Of a stretch of 64,000 nucleotides of DNA, positions 1 through 7,765 are shown piece by piece. The stretch is taken from NCBI GenBank assembly GCA_963724715.1, contig CAVRVV010000008.1, positions 62,001 through 126,000 of the forward strand, given 5' to 3'. The position numbers and the translations under genes were made by a program. The stretch comes from BOG-931 sp963724715. GTDB lineage: Bacteria; Pseudomonadota; Alphaproteobacteria; Rhizobiales; Xanthobacteraceae. Within the stretch, counting starts at the first letter, position 1, and the number at the start of each line of letters is the position of its first letter. A model generated the notes under the pieces. It did no database searches. It was not told the DNA's origin and saw only the letters and a list, made by a program, of their open reading frames with translations.

Positions 1-269
1 CGACCTGGGTCGACGGCAAGAGCGTGACCACGGTCGAATCGCTCGACGCCAACGGCGCGCTGTCGATCGTACAGCAGGCCTTCATCGATTGCGGCGCGTT
101 CCAGTGCGGCTTCTGCACGCCGGGTTTTGTGCTCATGGTGCACCAATTGCTTAAAGAGCATCCGAACCCGAGCGACGACGACATCGTTCACTATCTCTCG
201 GGCAATCTCTGCCGCTGCGCCGCCTATCCGGAAATCATCGAGGCCGTGAAGGTCGCGGCGCGGCGCTGA
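1..269 (+). CDS. [2Fe-2S] subunit of a molybdenum hydroxylase (5' end missing)
   Basis: This is the C-terminal part of a small iron-sulfur subunit of the xanthine dehydrogenase / CO dehydrogenase (CoxS) family, which passes electrons from a molybdopterin subunit to FAD or another acceptor. The frame is open to the left edge (TWVDGKSVTTVESL), so the true start lies outside the window. The GTG at 24 is internal. Two signatures of the helical [2Fe-2S]-binding domain are visible: CGAFQCGFCTPG and then LSGNLCRCAAYPEI, giving the four cysteines of the second cluster. The plant-ferredoxin-type N-terminal domain is not in view. The large and medium subunits should lie upstream. The gene ends 10 bp before the convergent methyltransferase gene. 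Confidence 0.9.
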   Translation, partial: TWVDGKSVTTVESLDANGALSIVQQAFIDCGAFQCGFCTPGFVLMVHQLLKEHPNPSDDDIVHYLSGNLCRCAAYPEIIEAVKVAARR

Positions 270-278
270 CGCGAAAAA

Positions 279-2126
279 TCAAGTCGCATCTGTCTTCTGC
301 ACCCAAAAGAAATACATATTGCCGAAGGTCAGCGGGTTCATCTGCTCGAAGGCATGCCACGATCCGAGGTCGCGCATGGCGCCGGCCTCCGGAAATTGCT
401 GTTGAAATTGCCGCAGCACGTCGGGCGGAAGCTGCTCAAAGCCTAAAAACGTCAAGCGATTTTCGTCGAGAAAGTCCTCGATCTGCGGAATCGTGAACTG
501 ATGTTCCATGACGTTGAACAAAAGATCGCGGCAGCCGCTGGTGCTGGAAAAATCGCGAAACGGCGGCACGCCGGAGTGCTGGATCAGCGCCTGCCGGCAA
601 GCTCGGATGTCTTCGGACGTGGCGCGATAGCCGCGTTCGGCGATGAACGCGCGTGCCGCGGCCAGCGATTGACGAGCGGTTGCGCTATAGAGGCCGACCA
701 GCATCAAGCCGTGCGGGCGCAACAGCGACAGCAGCACCCGCCATCCGGCAGCAGGATCGGCCAAATGGTGCAGGACGCCGACCGTTTCGATGACGTCGAA
801 ACGCCGGCCGAGCGCGGCAAGCTTGAGAATATCGGCTTGGCCGTATTCGATATTGGTCAGCCCCAAGGCGCGGGATTTCCTGCGGGCGTAAGCCAGGCTG
901 GCGCGGCTGATATCGATCGCCAATATGTGCGCTTTCGGAAATCGCAGTGCGCTGTCGATCGAATGCGAACCAGTGCCGCAGCCGGCGATCAGAATGTCGA
1001 CGCCGACGGTGGTTTGCGGCCACGACAGCGGCACGATGTTCAGCCGGTCGTGCAGAAAGTGCACGACCGTGGTCGGCTCGATTTGCGGGACCGCAGTCCA
1101 TCGCGGGTAAGGACTTTCCTCGTATTGATTTTGCACTTGCAGCGACACCGCGTCGTCGATCGGCGTCAGCGCCGGAATGACATTGCGGTCGGATTCTTCC
1201 TCCAAGGGTTCGCGGATCTGCTGCGTCAATAACCGCTCGATGGCATCGGGCCACGCACGCGCGAGCAGCGGCGATACGCCCGGCAGCTCATGCAGCGGCA
1301 GGTAGCTTGCCGTGACGATCAGATCGAGCGGGGCTATCTCCGTGCCGGCCTCGAGTGCGGCGGCGATACGGTCGTGCACGCGCTGCAGCTCCGCCTGCTC
1401 GATGTCGCCGAACGCAAAGACATACGCGTTGAGGAAACATTGCTGCGCCAAGGCGCAAAAAAATTCGAGGCCATCGTCATCGAGACGCCGACGATCGCCC
1501 TCGATCGCGCGCTGCAACAGTCCGCGGCGGATCGCGGTGAGCAAACGCTCCAGTTCGAGATCGTGGACGACCTTCGACTGCAACAGCGCCAGCAGCATAG
1601 CCTCCCGCGCCATCGCGCTCGCGCCTTGAGCCCTGAGCAATTCGGCAAGCGGTAACTGTCGCGGCCAGGCATCGGCAAGACGCTTCAATGGCGCTGCTAC
1701 CGCGGCACTTTGCTTGACGAGGACCTCCGGATCACGCAGCCCGAGCGCCATGGCATGGGTGAAATGCGCCACCGCGTCGTCCATGCGGCCGAGCGCCTGA
1801 TAGGCGATGGCGATGTTGTCATGGGCCGCCGCATCGGTGCAGTCGAGTTCGAGCGCCTGGTTGAGCAGTTTCACCGCCAACTTATTGCGGCCACCCTGCT
1901 GGACGATGTCGCCCAGCAGCACGAGGCTGCGCAGGTGGCGGGGTTCTCGGCCAAGCGCCAAGCGGCAAAGATTTTCCGCCTGGACGAACTCGCCCTTGCG
2001 GTAATGCGATATAGCCGAGGCGTAAATATCGATGGCCCTGGCGGCGCCAAAAGGGCTATCGGGCGCTGTCGGCGACAGCGCGAACCCAGCCTGTTTGGCC
2101 GCGGCCCGTCGCGCCTTCCGGTTCAT
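279..2126 (-). CDS. TPR-repeat class I SAM-dependent methyltransferase
   Basis: A 615-residue two-part protein. Residues about 30-145 look like tetratricopeptide repeats (helical pairs such as EFVQAENLCRLALGREP and AVKLLNQALELD), a protein-interaction scaffold. From about residue 375 there is a class I methyltransferase fold: motif I reads DILIAGCGTGSHS near residue 380, followed by an acidic residue in LAIDIS for SAM ribose binding, then DVIETVGVLHHLADP. The middle (150-330) has no recognised motif. Similar TPR-methyltransferase fusions are common in Bradyrhizobium and relatives, and their substrates are mostly unknown. No neighbour indicates the acceptor. The domain call is secure; the substrate is unknown. 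Confidence 0.85.
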   Translation of the reverse strand: MNRKARRAAAKQAGFALSPTAPDSPFGAARAIDIYASAISHYRKGEFVQAENLCRLALGREPRHLRSLVLLGDIVQQGGRNKLAVKLLNQALELDCTDAAAHDNIAIAYQALGRMDDAVAHFTHAMALGLRDPEVLVKQSAAVAAPLKRLADAWPRQLPLAELLRAQGASAMAREAMLLALLQSKVVHDLELERLLTAIRRGLLQRAIEGDRRRLDDDGLEFFCALAQQCFLNAYVFAFGDIEQAELQRVHDRIAAALEAGTEIAPLDLIVTASYLPLHELPGVSPLLARAWPDAIERLLTQQIREPLEEESDRNVIPALTPIDDAVSLQVQNQYEESPYPRWTAVPQIEPTTVVHFLHDRLNIVPLSWPQTTVGVDILIAGCGTGSHSIDSALRFPKAHILAIDISRASLAYARRKSRALGLTNIEYGQADILKLAALGRRFDVIETVGVLHHLADPAAGWRVLLSLLRPHGLMLVGLYSATARQSLAAARAFIAERGYRATSEDIRACRQALIQHSGVPPFRDFSSTSGCRDLLFNVMEHQFTIPQIEDFLDENRLTFLGFEQLPPDVLRQFQQQFPEAGAMRDLGSWHAFEQMNPLTFGNMYFFWVQKTDAT

Positions 2127-2232
2127 TTTCGCAGTCTTTTCAAAAGACTACGGCACTGATCCGGTGCGGCTATCCGGCTGAAGCTCGGTGATGCCCCCAT
2201 CGAGACATGGTTATACGATTTTTATGCCTATG

Positions 2233-2811
2233 TCAGGCGGAATTCAGCGCTTCGATAAATCGCTGCTTGATCGCATGCCCGTCGCGGATCGGCAGCACGC
2301 GCGGCACGTCTTCTTCGCTGATACGCGCACTGACCAGAATCGGGCCTTCGCCCGTGTGCAGCAATTTGCGCACCTCGGCGGCTTCTTCGATGCGCGACAT
2401 TGCGCGAGCATGTTTGAAACGGCAGCCAAGCGCCACGGCGACGAGATCGATGCCGGCCTTGGTGTGGCTCGCCTGCATGCCGGTCTCGCCGTAATGGGCG
2501 TTGTCGAGCACGACGATGGCAAAATTCTTCGGCTGCTTGACGCCGATGGTGGCGAGGCTGCCGAGGCCCATCAGCATGTCGCCGTCGCCGGTGAGCACGG
2601 CGACACGGCGCTCGGGCTGCGCCAGCGCCAGCCCGAGCCCGATCATCGCGGTGCCGCCCATGGCGCCCCAAAGGTAGAAGTTCAGCGGATGATCGCCGGC
2701 CGCGGCGACGTCGTAGGTCGCCGAACCCAGCCCGCTGACGACCAGGAGGTCGCCGCGGTCGATCAGAAGCTGCCGCACAAAATCGCGCCGGTCGAGCATC
2801 ATCGCGTCCAT
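2233..2811 (-). CDS. Thiamine-diphosphate-binding (C-terminal) subunit of a split decarboxylase
   Basis: About 192 residues matching the C-terminal TPP domain of sulfopyruvate / phosphonopyruvate decarboxylases. The metal and diphosphate motif is visible as GDGDMLMGLGSLATIG, with the downstream Asn in VVLDNAHYGE. It lies directly after the gene for the N-terminal half and overlaps it. ATG codons occur at 2811, 2802 and 2799. The one at 2802 would make a classical ATGA overlap with the upstream stop, so the protein may start there. An active enzyme would be a heteromer of the two products decarboxylating a 2-oxo acid with a polar C3 substituent. No coenzyme M or phosphonate genes adjoin, so the substrate is open. 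Confidence 0.85.
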   Translation of the reverse strand: MDAMMLDRRDFVRQLLIDRGDLLVVSGLGSATYDVAAAGDHPLNFYLWGAMGGTAMIGLGLALAQPERRVAVLTGDGDMLMGLGSLATIGVKQPKNFAIVVLDNAHYGETGMQASHTKAGIDLVAVALGCRFKHARAMSRIEEAAEVRKLLHTGEGPILVSARISEEDVPRVLPIRDGHAIKQRFIEALNSA

Positions 2812-3344
2812 TGCTTGCGGCCGATCAAACGTTGCGACAGCAAAATCGCGACCTGGAGATTGCCGTCGAACGCCATGTCGCAGCCGGCGCCGACGATGTC
2901 GTCGACGGCATCGGCGTCGTCGATGCGATAGGTGAGAAAGCCCGCGAGCTTCAGTACGTCCTCGGTGATCGCGCCCATCGGCACCTGCCACGGATTGAAC
3001 TCGCCGAACTCGCCGCGCATGGTGACCAAGACGACGCAACCGAAGCCGCAGTTGCGCAGCAGCGAAAACATGTTGATGCAATTGCCGACGCCGCTCGATT
3101 GCATCAACAGCGCCGCGCGCTGGCCGCCGAGCGCGGCGCCGGCGACGAGGCCGACGCCTTCCTCCTCGGTGGTCAGCACCACGTCGGCGATGGAGTTGTC
3201 GGCCTGGCACAGTTGGATCAGCCGGCTGTGGCCGGCGTCGGGCACATAGCCGACCTGGCGGACGCCGACGCGGCGGAAATGGCCGTAGATCGCGTCGGGC
3301 CAGGATGGTTTTGTGTCGGTCGGCGTGTGCAAGGGCGGTCTCAC
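2799..3344 (-). CDS. Pyrimidine-binding (N-terminal) subunit of a split TPP decarboxylase
   Basis: A 181-residue protein matching the N-terminal PYR domain of TPP-dependent decarboxylases such as the alpha subunit of sulfopyruvate decarboxylase. TTEEEGVGLVAGAALGG carries the glutamate expected to activate the thiamine aminopyrimidine, and GVGNCINMFSLL follows in the usual place. Its stop (2799-2801) overlaps the start of the C-terminal subunit gene, indicating translational coupling and equimolar subunits. Many homologues are one polypeptide of about 370 residues; here the halves are separate. The upstream region (3345-3475) carries a palindromic repeat rather than another gene. Confidence 0.85.
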   Translation of the reverse strand: MRPPLHTPTDTKPSWPDAIYGHFRRVGVRQVGYVPDAGHSRLIQLCQADNSIADVVLTTEEEGVGLVAGAALGGQRAALLMQSSGVGNCINMFSLLRNCGFGCVVLVTMRGEFGEFNPWQVPMGAITEDVLKLAGFLTYRIDDADAVDDIVGAGCDMAFDGNLQVAILLSQRLIGRKQWTR

Positions 3345-3423
3345 ATGTCTTTGGCGAAGGCGGGTGCTGCGAGAAGGCTAAGGCTTTGCAAATATCGCAC
3401 TGCTGACTATGGTGCGCCATCCC

Positions 3424-3550
3424 CTAGAGCAAAATCGCTTCTGATTGAAGCGATTTGTACTCTAGCATTTTGATGGAGCATGATCTTTTCGGAAAACCGG
3501 TGTCCACCCTCGGATCAAGTCCGAGGGCAGGCTTTTTCCGGATCATGCTC
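3424..3550. repeat. Compound palindromic repeat, family A, copy 1
   Basis: Two adjacent inverted repeats. The first has outer arms CTAGAG/CTCTAG (3424-3429, 3460-3465) and inner arms AAATCGCTTC/GAAGCGATTT. The second has outer arms GAGCATGATC/GATCATGCTC (3476-3485, 3541-3550) around a nested hairpin CCTCGGATCAAGTCCGAGG. A second unit of the same architecture is at 45670-45797. Such elements are widespread in Bradyrhizobium-like genomes. Here the unit fills the gap between the divergent TPP-enzyme and VOC genes. Confidence 0.85.
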
Positions 3551-3581
3551 TAATGCCGAAAACCAACAATGGAGACGGCTC

Positions 3582-3962
3582 ATGGCTACCAGGCTTCGCC
3601 ACATCGCCATCATCGTTCCCGATCCGGAAAAGGCCGCGACGTTTTTCGAGCAGGCCTTCGGCATGACGCGGGTCGGCACCGCGCGCCGCGGCATCTACAT
3701 GTCGGACGGCGTGATGAACGTCGCGCTGCTCAAGACCGAAGGCAACGAGAAGCCGGGCCTGTATCATTTCGGCATGTGGGTCGACGATCTCGATGAAGCG
3801 GAGAAGAAGGTCACGCAAGCCGGCGGCACTTATCTCGCCGGCCGGCCGACCTCGCCGAATTCGTTCTACGAGGCAAAATATCGCGATCCCGACGGCGTGG
3901 TGTTCGATCTCACCCATCACGGCTGGGCCGGCGCCACCAAGGAAGTGATGGCGAAGGCGTAA
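3582..3962 (+). CDS. VOC-family (glyoxalase-fold) protein 1
   Basis: A 126-residue single vicinal-oxygen-chelate domain protein of the lactoylglutathione lyase / dioxygenase superfamily. It begins MATRLRHIAIIVPDPEKAA, with the expected beta-alpha-beta-beta-beta pattern; candidate metal ligands are His in LRHIA, the YHFGMWVDD segment and Glu in FYEAKY. The ATG at 3582 is chosen over upstream in-frame codons because GGAG lies 7-8 bp ahead and translation upstream runs through the palindromic repeat. It resembles the gene at 6391, so the two are paralogues flanking the monooxygenase and Bug genes. The substrate cannot be told from sequence. Confidence 0.85.
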   Translation: MATRLRHIAIIVPDPEKAATFFEQAFGMTRVGTARRGIYMSDGVMNVALLKTEGNEKPGLYHFGMWVDDLDEAEKKVTQAGGTYLAGRPTSPNSFYEAKYRDPDGVVFDLTHHGWAGATKEVMAKA

Positions 3963-3972
3963 GATTCTCACG

Positions 3973-4062
3973 TCATTCCCGCGAAAGCGGGAACCCATAA
4001 CCACGAGCCGAACAGAACTTCTTGAACCGTGATTATGGGTCCCCGCGTGCGCGGGGACGACG
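3973..4062. repeat. Palindromic intergenic repeat, family C
   Basis: The ends GTCATTCCCGCG and CGCGGGGACGAC are imperfect inverted copies, with inner arms CCCATAACCACG and CGTGATTATGGG and hairpins at both tips. It occupies the gap between the VOC gene and the monooxygenase gene. Related elements lie at 50463, 58896 and 59648. Confidence 0.7.
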
Positions 4063-4092
4063 CGAAGTGAAAATACGCCGCGCGGTTCACTG

Positions 4093-5313
4093 ATGCCCAC
4101 CTATCCCAATCGTATTGTCGTCATCGGCGCAGGCCCCGTCGGCCTGTGCCTGTCGCTGGCGCTCGCGCAGGCCGACCAGAAAGTCTGTCTGGTCGAAGCG
4201 CTGGGCGACGATAATTTTCTCGAACAGGTGCCGCGCGCCGGCACCAATCATCCCGCCACGCTGGAAATGCTCGACCGGCTCGGGCTTTACCAAAAGCTCG
4301 AGCCGCGCGGCATCATCGCGCCGGTGTTTCATTATTGGGACCGGCATGAAGGCAAGCTGATCGCCGCGTTCGATCACATTCATCTGAAAAACGACACGCG
4401 CTTTCCCTACGTGTTGCAATGCGAGCGCATCAAGATCGTCGAAGAGGCGCTCAAGATGGCCAAAGCGCATCCCAACATCGACTTGCGCCTGTCGACGGAA
4501 TTCATCGCGTTCGAACAGGACGCGGACGGCGTGCGGGCCCGGGTGAAAAATCCGGACGGCGAGGAGGAGCCGGTCGAGGGCCGCTATCTGATCAGCGGCG
4601 AAGGCGCACGCAGCATCGTGCGCAAGGATCTTGGCATCGCCTTCGAGGGTTTCACCTACGACGACCGCACGCTGAACATCGAAGTCGCCTACGATTTCCG
4701 CCGGCACGGCTATGCCGAGCGCAATTACATTTCCGATCCGGCGGAGTGGTCGAATCTGTTTCACTGGAAAGGCCCGCCGGACCGCTGGCGGGTGCATTTT
4801 CCGACCGATCCGCACGCCGATGAGCTTGAACTGATGCGGCCGGAGGCGCTGCAGGCGAAGCTGCAAAGTTTCCTGCCGACCGGCAAACCGTTCGACATCG
4901 TCGGCAGCAACCTGTACGTCGTGCACCAGCGCGTGGCGCAGAAATTCCGTGTCGGCCGCGCCATCCTGGCGGGCGATTCGGCCCACGTGAACAGCCCGAT
5001 CGGCGCCATGGGCATGAACTCGGGCATTCACGACGCCATCAATCTGGCCGACAAGCTCATCGCCATCGCGCGCCGCGAAGCCGACGACAGCGCGCTCGAC
5101 CGCTACGAGCGCCAGCGCCGCCATGTCGCCGTCGCGCATACTCAGGCTCAGACCATGCGCAACAAAAGACTGTTGGCCGAGAAGGATCCGGCGGTCCGGC
5201 AGCGCAACCACGACGACTTGCGCCGGACCGCGGACGATCCGGCGCTGGCGCGTCAATATCTGCTGCGCACGGCGCTGTTCGAGAGCTTGCGCGAAGCGGA
5301 CGCGATTGCGTGA
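4093..5313 (+). CDS. FAD-dependent aromatic-type monooxygenase
   Basis: A 406-residue class A flavoprotein monooxygenase of the UbiH / PheA-TfdB (FAD_binding_3) group. VIGAGPVGLCLSLALAQ near the start is the GxGxxG dinucleotide motif. GEGARSIVRKDLGI near residue 170 is the DG-like motif for FAD and NAD(P)H. AILAGDSAHVNSPIGAMGMN near residue 295 is the GD motif contacting FAD ribose. Such enzymes hydroxylate phenols or related rings using NAD(P)H and oxygen. The start ATG lies 30 bp after a palindrome. The Bug-protein gene follows 16 bp after the stop, so the two are probably co-transcribed, suggesting uptake and oxidation of one organic acid. The substrate is not determined. Confidence 0.9.
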   Translation: MPTYPNRIVVIGAGPVGLCLSLALAQADQKVCLVEALGDDNFLEQVPRAGTNHPATLEMLDRLGLYQKLEPRGIIAPVFHYWDRHEGKLIAAFDHIHLKNDTRFPYVLQCERIKIVEEALKMAKAHPNIDLRLSTEFIAFEQDADGVRARVKNPDGEEEPVEGRYLISGEGARSIVRKDLGIAFEGFTYDDRTLNIEVAYDFRRHGYAERNYISDPAEWSNLFHWKGPPDRWRVHFPTDPHADELELMRPEALQAKLQSFLPTGKPFDIVGSNLYVVHQRVAQKFRVGRAILAGDSAHVNSPIGAMGMNSGIHDAINLADKLIAIARREADDSALDRYERQRRHVAVAHTQAQTMRNKRLLAEKDPAVRQRNHDDLRRTADDPALARQYLLRTALFESLREADAIA

Positions 5314-5329
5314 CGATATGGGGGCGGCG

Positions 5330-6295
5330 ATGCAGCGCGTGGCATTTTTTGCACTGCTGATGATGTTGGCTGCGGTTCATGTGGCCGCGGCGCAATCGAC
5401 AAGCTGGCCCGACCGGCCGATCCATCTGATCGTGCCGTTTCCCGCCGGCAGCAGCTCCGACATCGTCGCCCGCATCGTGGCGCAAAACTTAAGCGAGCGC
5501 CTCGGCCAGCAGCTCGTGGTCGAGAACCGCCCTGGCGCCAGCGGCAATCTCGGCACCGAAGCGGTCGCGCATGCCGCCGCCGACGGTTACACGCTCGGCC
5601 TCGCCAATACCTCGACGCACACGCTGTCGCCGAGCCTGATGGCGAAGCCGACCTACGATCCGGTCAAGGATTTTGTGCCGATCTCGATGATCGGCGCTTC
5701 GCCGTTCGTGCTGGCGCTCTATCCGGATGTGCCGGCAAAGAGCGTGCAGGAGCTGATCGCGCTGGCCAAAACCAAGCCGCTTACCTTCGCCTCGGCCGGC
5801 CCGGCGACGCTGGCGAATCTCGCCGGTGTCCTGTTCGCCAAGACCGCGAGTATCGAGCTGACGCCGGTGTCCTATCGCGGCAGCGGGCAGGAAATTCTCG
5901 ACGTCGTCGCCGGTCGGGTGGACATGGCATTCGCAACCATTCCGCCGACCTTGCCGCTGATCCGCGACGGCAAAGTGCGCGCCATCGCAGTGACCGGGCC
6001 GCAACGCAGCCCGGCGCTTGCCGATGTGCCCACCGTCGCGGAGTCCGGCCTGCCCGGTTACGAGAGCGTGCTGTGGCAGGCGCTCTATGCGCCGGCCGGC
6101 ACGCCGGCAGCGATCGTGAGGCGGTTCAACACCGAGGTGAATGCGATCCTGCGCGATAGCGACGCGGTGGGCGCATTGGCAAAACTTGGTGTCGAGGCGC
6201 AGCCGAGTACGCCCCAACAATTCGCCGAACGTATTTCAGCCGACCTCAAGAAGTGGCATGACGTGATTGTCAGCGCCGGGATTCAGCCGCAGTAA
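5330..6295 (+). CDS. Bug-family tripartite tricarboxylate transporter solute-binding protein 1
   Basis: About 321 residues. The N-terminus (MQRVAFFALLMMLAAVHVAAAQS) is a clear Sec signal peptide. SWPDRPIHLIVPFPAGSSSDIVARI is the Bug signature that lines the carboxylate-binding pocket, and VVENRPGASGNLGTEAV is the next conserved block. These periplasmic proteins bind carboxylates for TctAB permeases. No TctA or TctB gene is present, so this is an orphan receptor that must use a remote permease or act as a sensor. The start at 5330 fits the signal peptide best; ATG 5318 is possible. It is likely in an operon with the monooxygenase. Confidence 0.9.
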   Translation: MQRVAFFALLMMLAAVHVAAAQSTSWPDRPIHLIVPFPAGSSSDIVARIVAQNLSERLGQQLVVENRPGASGNLGTEAVAHAAADGYTLGLANTSTHTLSPSLMAKPTYDPVKDFVPISMIGASPFVLALYPDVPAKSVQELIALAKTKPLTFASAGPATLANLAGVLFAKTASIELTPVSYRGSGQEILDVVAGRVDMAFATIPPTLPLIRDGKVRAIAVTGPQRSPALADVPTVAESGLPGYESVLWQALYAPAGTPAAIVRRFNTEVNAILRDSDAVGALAKLGVEAQPSTPQQFAERISADLKKWHDVIVSAGIQPQ

Positions 6296-6390
6296 CGCTT
6301 TTTCCGGTGCTTGACGCTCGTGGGCGGCGGTAGGATGCTGGCTGCCAATACATCGCCCAATCCGGCCCCATTCGACAAAGGGAGACTCCC

Positions 6391-6813
6391 ATGGCTGCTC
6401 GGCTTCGTCACATCGCGCTGTCGGTTCCCGATCCCGACAAGGCCGCACAATTCTTCGAGGAAGCCTTCGGCATGAAGCGCGTCGGCAAGGCCGGCATCGG
6501 CTGCTACGTGTCCGACGGCACGATCAACGTGGCGCTCCTGAAATACGACGGCGACGTTCCGGGCTTCCACAAGGGCTATCACGGCCTGGTGCATTTCGGC
6601 ATGTGGGTCGACAATCTCGAAGAGGCCGCCAAGAAGGCGACCGACGCCGGCGCCACTTATTTCGGCGGCCGGCCGGAGAACAATCCGCACGCCTTCTACG
6701 AGGTCAAATACCAGAACCCGGACGGCATCATCTTCGACCTGACGCACAACGGCTGGCGCGGCGCGGTGAAGGAAGTCGTTCCGGCTGAGGCCGAGAAGGT
6801 GCCGGCGGAATAA
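6391..6813 (+). CDS. VOC-family (glyoxalase-fold) protein 2
   Basis: A 140-residue VOC-domain protein beginning MAARLRHIALSVPDPDKAA, closely similar along its length to the 126-residue protein at 3582. It has an extra short insertion (GDVPGFHKGYHG) and a longer C-terminus rich in Glu, Ala and Pro. Conserved positions include LRHIA, HFGMWVDN, FYEVKYQNPDG and IFDLTHNGW. A strong GGGAG ribosome-binding site lies 6-7 bp before the ATG. The two paralogues share a region with a monooxygenase and Bug protein, so they may act on ring-cleavage or oxidised intermediates; that role is inferred only from position. It converges on the larger VOC gene with a 4-bp gap. Confidence 0.85.
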   Translation: MAARLRHIALSVPDPDKAAQFFEEAFGMKRVGKAGIGCYVSDGTINVALLKYDGDVPGFHKGYHGLVHFGMWVDNLEEAAKKATDAGATYFGGRPENNPHAFYEVKYQNPDGIIFDLTHNGWRGAVKEVVPAEAEKVPAE

Positions 6814-6817
6814 AAAA

Positions 6818-7750
6818 TCAGCGCCGCCACGGCAGCGCGTCGGCGCGTTCGACGAAAAACCACGCGCCCTCGCCGAGCTCGGCGGGAAAGGTTGCGACAA
6901 TGCCGTCTTCGATGGCGCGCCATTCGAGGCCGGCGTGATCGATCGCCGCCTCGGCCGCGCCGAGCGATTGGACGCGTAGCACATAGCCGACAATGAACGG
7001 CAGCGTCGTGAACGACACTTCCGGCAATTTCTCCGTCGCCCTGTCATGGCTGACGAGATACACGCCGCCGCGGTCGAGCCGCAGCAGTGCGCCGCCAGGC
7101 GTCCGCGTTATCGCCCCGCCGGTGAAACGTGCAAAGCGCTGCGCGGCCTCTTCGACATCGGCCACGGCGATGACGACGTCGATCAGGCCGATGGCGCTGT
7201 TTGGATGCGTCAGCCAGCGCTTCTGCCACACCGTCTGCTCGGTGTGATGGGTCAGCATTTGGATGCGGCCTTCCGGCATCACGCCGGGTTCGACGCGGGC
7301 AATAGCGAAGGCCGCGGTGCCGGAGCCGGTTGCGGTCTCGACCGGGCGCGACATGTGCACCAGCGGCCGGACCGCAAAGCCATCTGTCGCGAGACGCCGG
7401 TGCGCCGCGTCGGCATCGGCGACAGCGAAGGCGGCCAGATGCAGTCCGGCGTGGCGCGCGAGCGCCGCATCGAATTCGCGGCTTAGCGGCGTGTCGGAAG
7501 TCTTGAACAGCACCTCGATATAGCCGCGCGAAAACATGGCGGTGACGTTGCCGGTTCCGGTCGGGCTCACTCCGCCCGTCGGATTGGGGCTGACCTGGAT
7601 CGAGACTGGCGTCGGCGCAAAGCCGCAGCGCGCAAAGGCGAGGCGCGCCGCTTCGGCGTCATGAACGAAATGGGCGAGATGATCTAAAAAAACTTCGTCG
7701 CCGACGGGAAGCTGGCGATCGATGTCCGAGCGTGCGGGCGGTGCGGCCAA
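6818..7750 (-). CDS. Glyoxalase-like (VOC superfamily) two-domain protein
   Basis: A 310-residue protein of the glyoxalase-like family (PF13468-type as I recognise it). The N-terminal half begins LPVGDEVFLDHLAHFVHDAEAA, where DHLAHFV has the paired histidines typical of the first strand, and continues with GYIEVLF as a metal-site strand. The C-terminal half repeats the fold: GLIDVVIAVADVEEAAQRFAR through GGALLRLDRGGVYLV. It is therefore a tandem VOC protein, probably a dioxygenase or isomerase-like metalloenzyme. It ends four bases from VOC protein 2 on the other strand and lies directly downstream of the second Bug gene (15 bp), with which it is probably co-transcribed. Confidence 0.75.
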   Translation of the reverse strand: MAAPPARSDIDRQLPVGDEVFLDHLAHFVHDAEAARLAFARCGFAPTPVSIQVSPNPTGGVSPTGTGNVTAMFSRGYIEVLFKTSDTPLSREFDAALARHAGLHLAAFAVADADAAHRRLATDGFAVRPLVHMSRPVETATGSGTAAFAIARVEPGVMPEGRIQMLTHHTEQTVWQKRWLTHPNSAIGLIDVVIAVADVEEAAQRFARFTGGAITRTPGGALLRLDRGGVYLVSHDRATEKLPEVSFTTLPFIVGYVLRVQSLGAAEAAIDHAGLEWRAIEDGIVATFPAELGEGAWFFVERADALPWRR

Positions 7751-7765
7751 ATCGTCACCCAGTCG

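Noticed and set aside
2233..3420. A 395-codon frame spanning both TPP subunits
   Set aside because: The N-terminal half in this frame is Arg-rich antisense-like sequence; the true PYR subunit is in another frame with proper motifs.
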